The notes beneath the pieces were generated by a model that worked only from the letters and a program-made list of their open reading frames with translations, searched no databases and had not been told where the DNA came from. Position numbers and translations under genes: made by a program. From DASROJ01 sp035646975 (GTDB lineage Bacteria; Acidobacteriota; Polarisedimenticolia; JACPZX01; DASXTC01), in contig DASROJ010000117.1 of NCBI GenBank assembly GCA_035646975.1, positions 1 to 64,000 of the forward strand: DNA of 64,000 nt, in the 5' to 3' direction. The stretch's first letter is position 1. Each line of letters opens with the position of its first letter. Of this stretch, positions 63,328 through 64,000 are shown piece after piece.

Positions 63328-64000
63328 AAGCTGAATCCCGCGAGCGCCTCGGCGTTGAGAACGCCGGTGTAGACGACACGCGCGTCGCCCGAAAGCTGCG
63401 CGGTGATCGCGCCGTCATCGCCCCGCTCAACGGTGACGATGTTGACGAAGCCCGCCCGCGAGCGGCACGACACCGGTGACACGGCGCGACCCGAGGCGGA
63501 GGCCACAAGGACCGCGGAGATGCACCCGCTGCCGGAGGAAAGGGTCTCGCCCTCGACTCCCCGTTCGTAGCAGCGGATGTCGAGGGAGTGTTCGTCGCGC
63601 AGGGTGATGAAGTTCACGTTCGCCCCCTCCGGTCCGAGATCGGGATGGGCGCGCAGCCTGGGCGAAATCGAGAGGAACTCGCGGGCGCTCATGCCATGCG
63701 CGTCGCGCGTCTCGATGACAAGGTGCGGAACGCCGGGGTTGACGAGCGTGGCCTCGAAGGTGCGCGACACCTCGTCGAGCGACCCTTCCAGCATGAGCGT
63801 CATGGCCCGGGTCTCGAGGCGGCCGAGCTCGAGGCGGAACCAGGGCCTGTCGGCCTCCACGGCGGCGTCTAGGATTCCGATATCGGTCTCGATCGTCATG
63901 CCGTCGGAGGGGGCCAGCCGCTTGATCGCCAGGATGCGCGCGACGCACCGCACCCCGTTGCCGCAAAGCGCCGAGCGGCCGCCATCCGAGTTGTAGTGAA
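63324..64000 (-). CDS. dapF: Diaminopimelate epimerase, partial (N-terminus outside window), second catalytic Cys replaced by Ser
   Basis: The frame is open to the right edge; 224 residues are visible. DapF epimerises LL- to meso-DAP with two cysteines as acid and base. The first is present in ALCGNGVRC. The second normally lies in ET-x-ACG[ST]G. Here the stretch reads ETLSSGSGC, with serine (codon 63534-63536) in the catalytic place. Other family features, such as VNFITLRDEHSLDIRCYERGVEGETL, are good. The enzyme may be inactive or unusual; a database comparison would decide. Like the Usg-1-like protein, it is a lysine/DAP-pathway homologue with a lost cysteine. Confidence 0.9.
   Translation of the reverse strand, partial: HYNSDGGRSALCGNGVRCVARILAIKRLAPSDGMTIETDIGILDAAVEADRPWFRLELGRLETRAMTLMLEGSLDEVSRTFEATLVNPGVPHLVIETRDAHGMSAREFLSISPRLRAHPDLGPEGANVNFITLRDEHSLDIRCYERGVEGETLSSGSGCISAVLVASASGRAVSPVSCRSRAGFVNIVTVERGDDGAITAQLSGDARVVYTGVLNAEALAGFSL

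Overview
The window is a gene-dense, high-GC chromosomal segment of a Gram-negative (diderm) bacterium. Outer-membrane functions are everywhere: BamA, an OmpH/Skp chaperone, lipid A enzymes LpxA, LpxC and LpxD with FabZ, Lol-type lipoprotein sorting, two TonB-domain proteins and several lipoproteins. Combined with ClpC, a PrkA-YeaH-SpoVR triad, an NtrY/NtrX pair and a stand-alone Fis-type DNA-binding peptide, this suggests an Acidobacteriota-like lineage or a neighbouring phylum. The phylum is an inference and is not proven by the sequence. I see no phage, transposase, CRISPR array, rRNA or tRNA gene.

Layout. 1-5591 (+): the translation/RNA block infB(partial)-ylxP-rbfA-truB-rpsO-pnp. 5596-14536: small regulator, AMMECR1 protein, LysM protein, HEAT/TonB protein, CpoB-like lipoprotein, rsmD, a flavin reductase-like gene, TonB and a serine hydrolase. 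14533-28833 (-): a long envelope run, in transcription order psd, pssA, a Usg-1-like ASADH paralogue, a coiled-coil exported protein, lolC/E, lolD, clpC, bamA, ompH, lpxD, fabZ, lpxA, a Gfo/Idh oxidoreductase and the serine hydrolase, with many 4-base start/stop overlaps. 28881-31649 (-): DUF465, rimI, tsaB and a GGDEF-PilZ cyclase. 31807-33065 (+): ECF sigma factor and zinc-finger anti-sigma. 33236-40113 (+): prkA-yeaH-spoVR, then a plant-type glutamate-cysteine ligase and a cysteine dioxygenase. 40124-42983: zinc-ribbon membrane protein, beta-helix lipoprotein and parvulin lipoprotein. 43007-48306 (-): a three-gene TPR operon. 48440-53888 (-): lpxC, DUF4390, ntrY, ntrX. 54212-58817 (+): TPR protein, GAF-like protein, EamA transporter, CNNM/CorC protein. 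58840-64000: acyl-CoA dehydrogenase, cupin, DUF1579, DUF72, PhzF, PGPGW protein and partial dapF.

How it fits together. Much of the window builds and maintains the envelope: lipid A (lpxC, lpxD, fabZ, lpxA and perhaps the oxidoreductase), phosphatidylethanolamine (pssA, psd), outer-membrane protein assembly (bamA, ompH, parvulin) and lipoprotein release (lolC/E, lolD). A second theme is sensing and stress: NtrYX, sigma/anti-sigma, c-di-GMP and the PrkA triad with thiol enzymes.

Most notable observations: two lysine/DAP-family homologues lack an expected catalytic cysteine (Usg-1-like ASADH; DapF with Ser). The tsaB/rimI junction looks frameshifted. A Gfo/Idh enzyme sits directly behind lpxA and may be GnnA-like. 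A cysteine dioxygenase keeps a eukaryote-like Cys/Tyr pair. A TPR operon contains an N-terminal four-Cys module. Short tandem repeats of 12, 15 and 18 bp recur between genes. Several good sigma-70-type promoters can be read directly.
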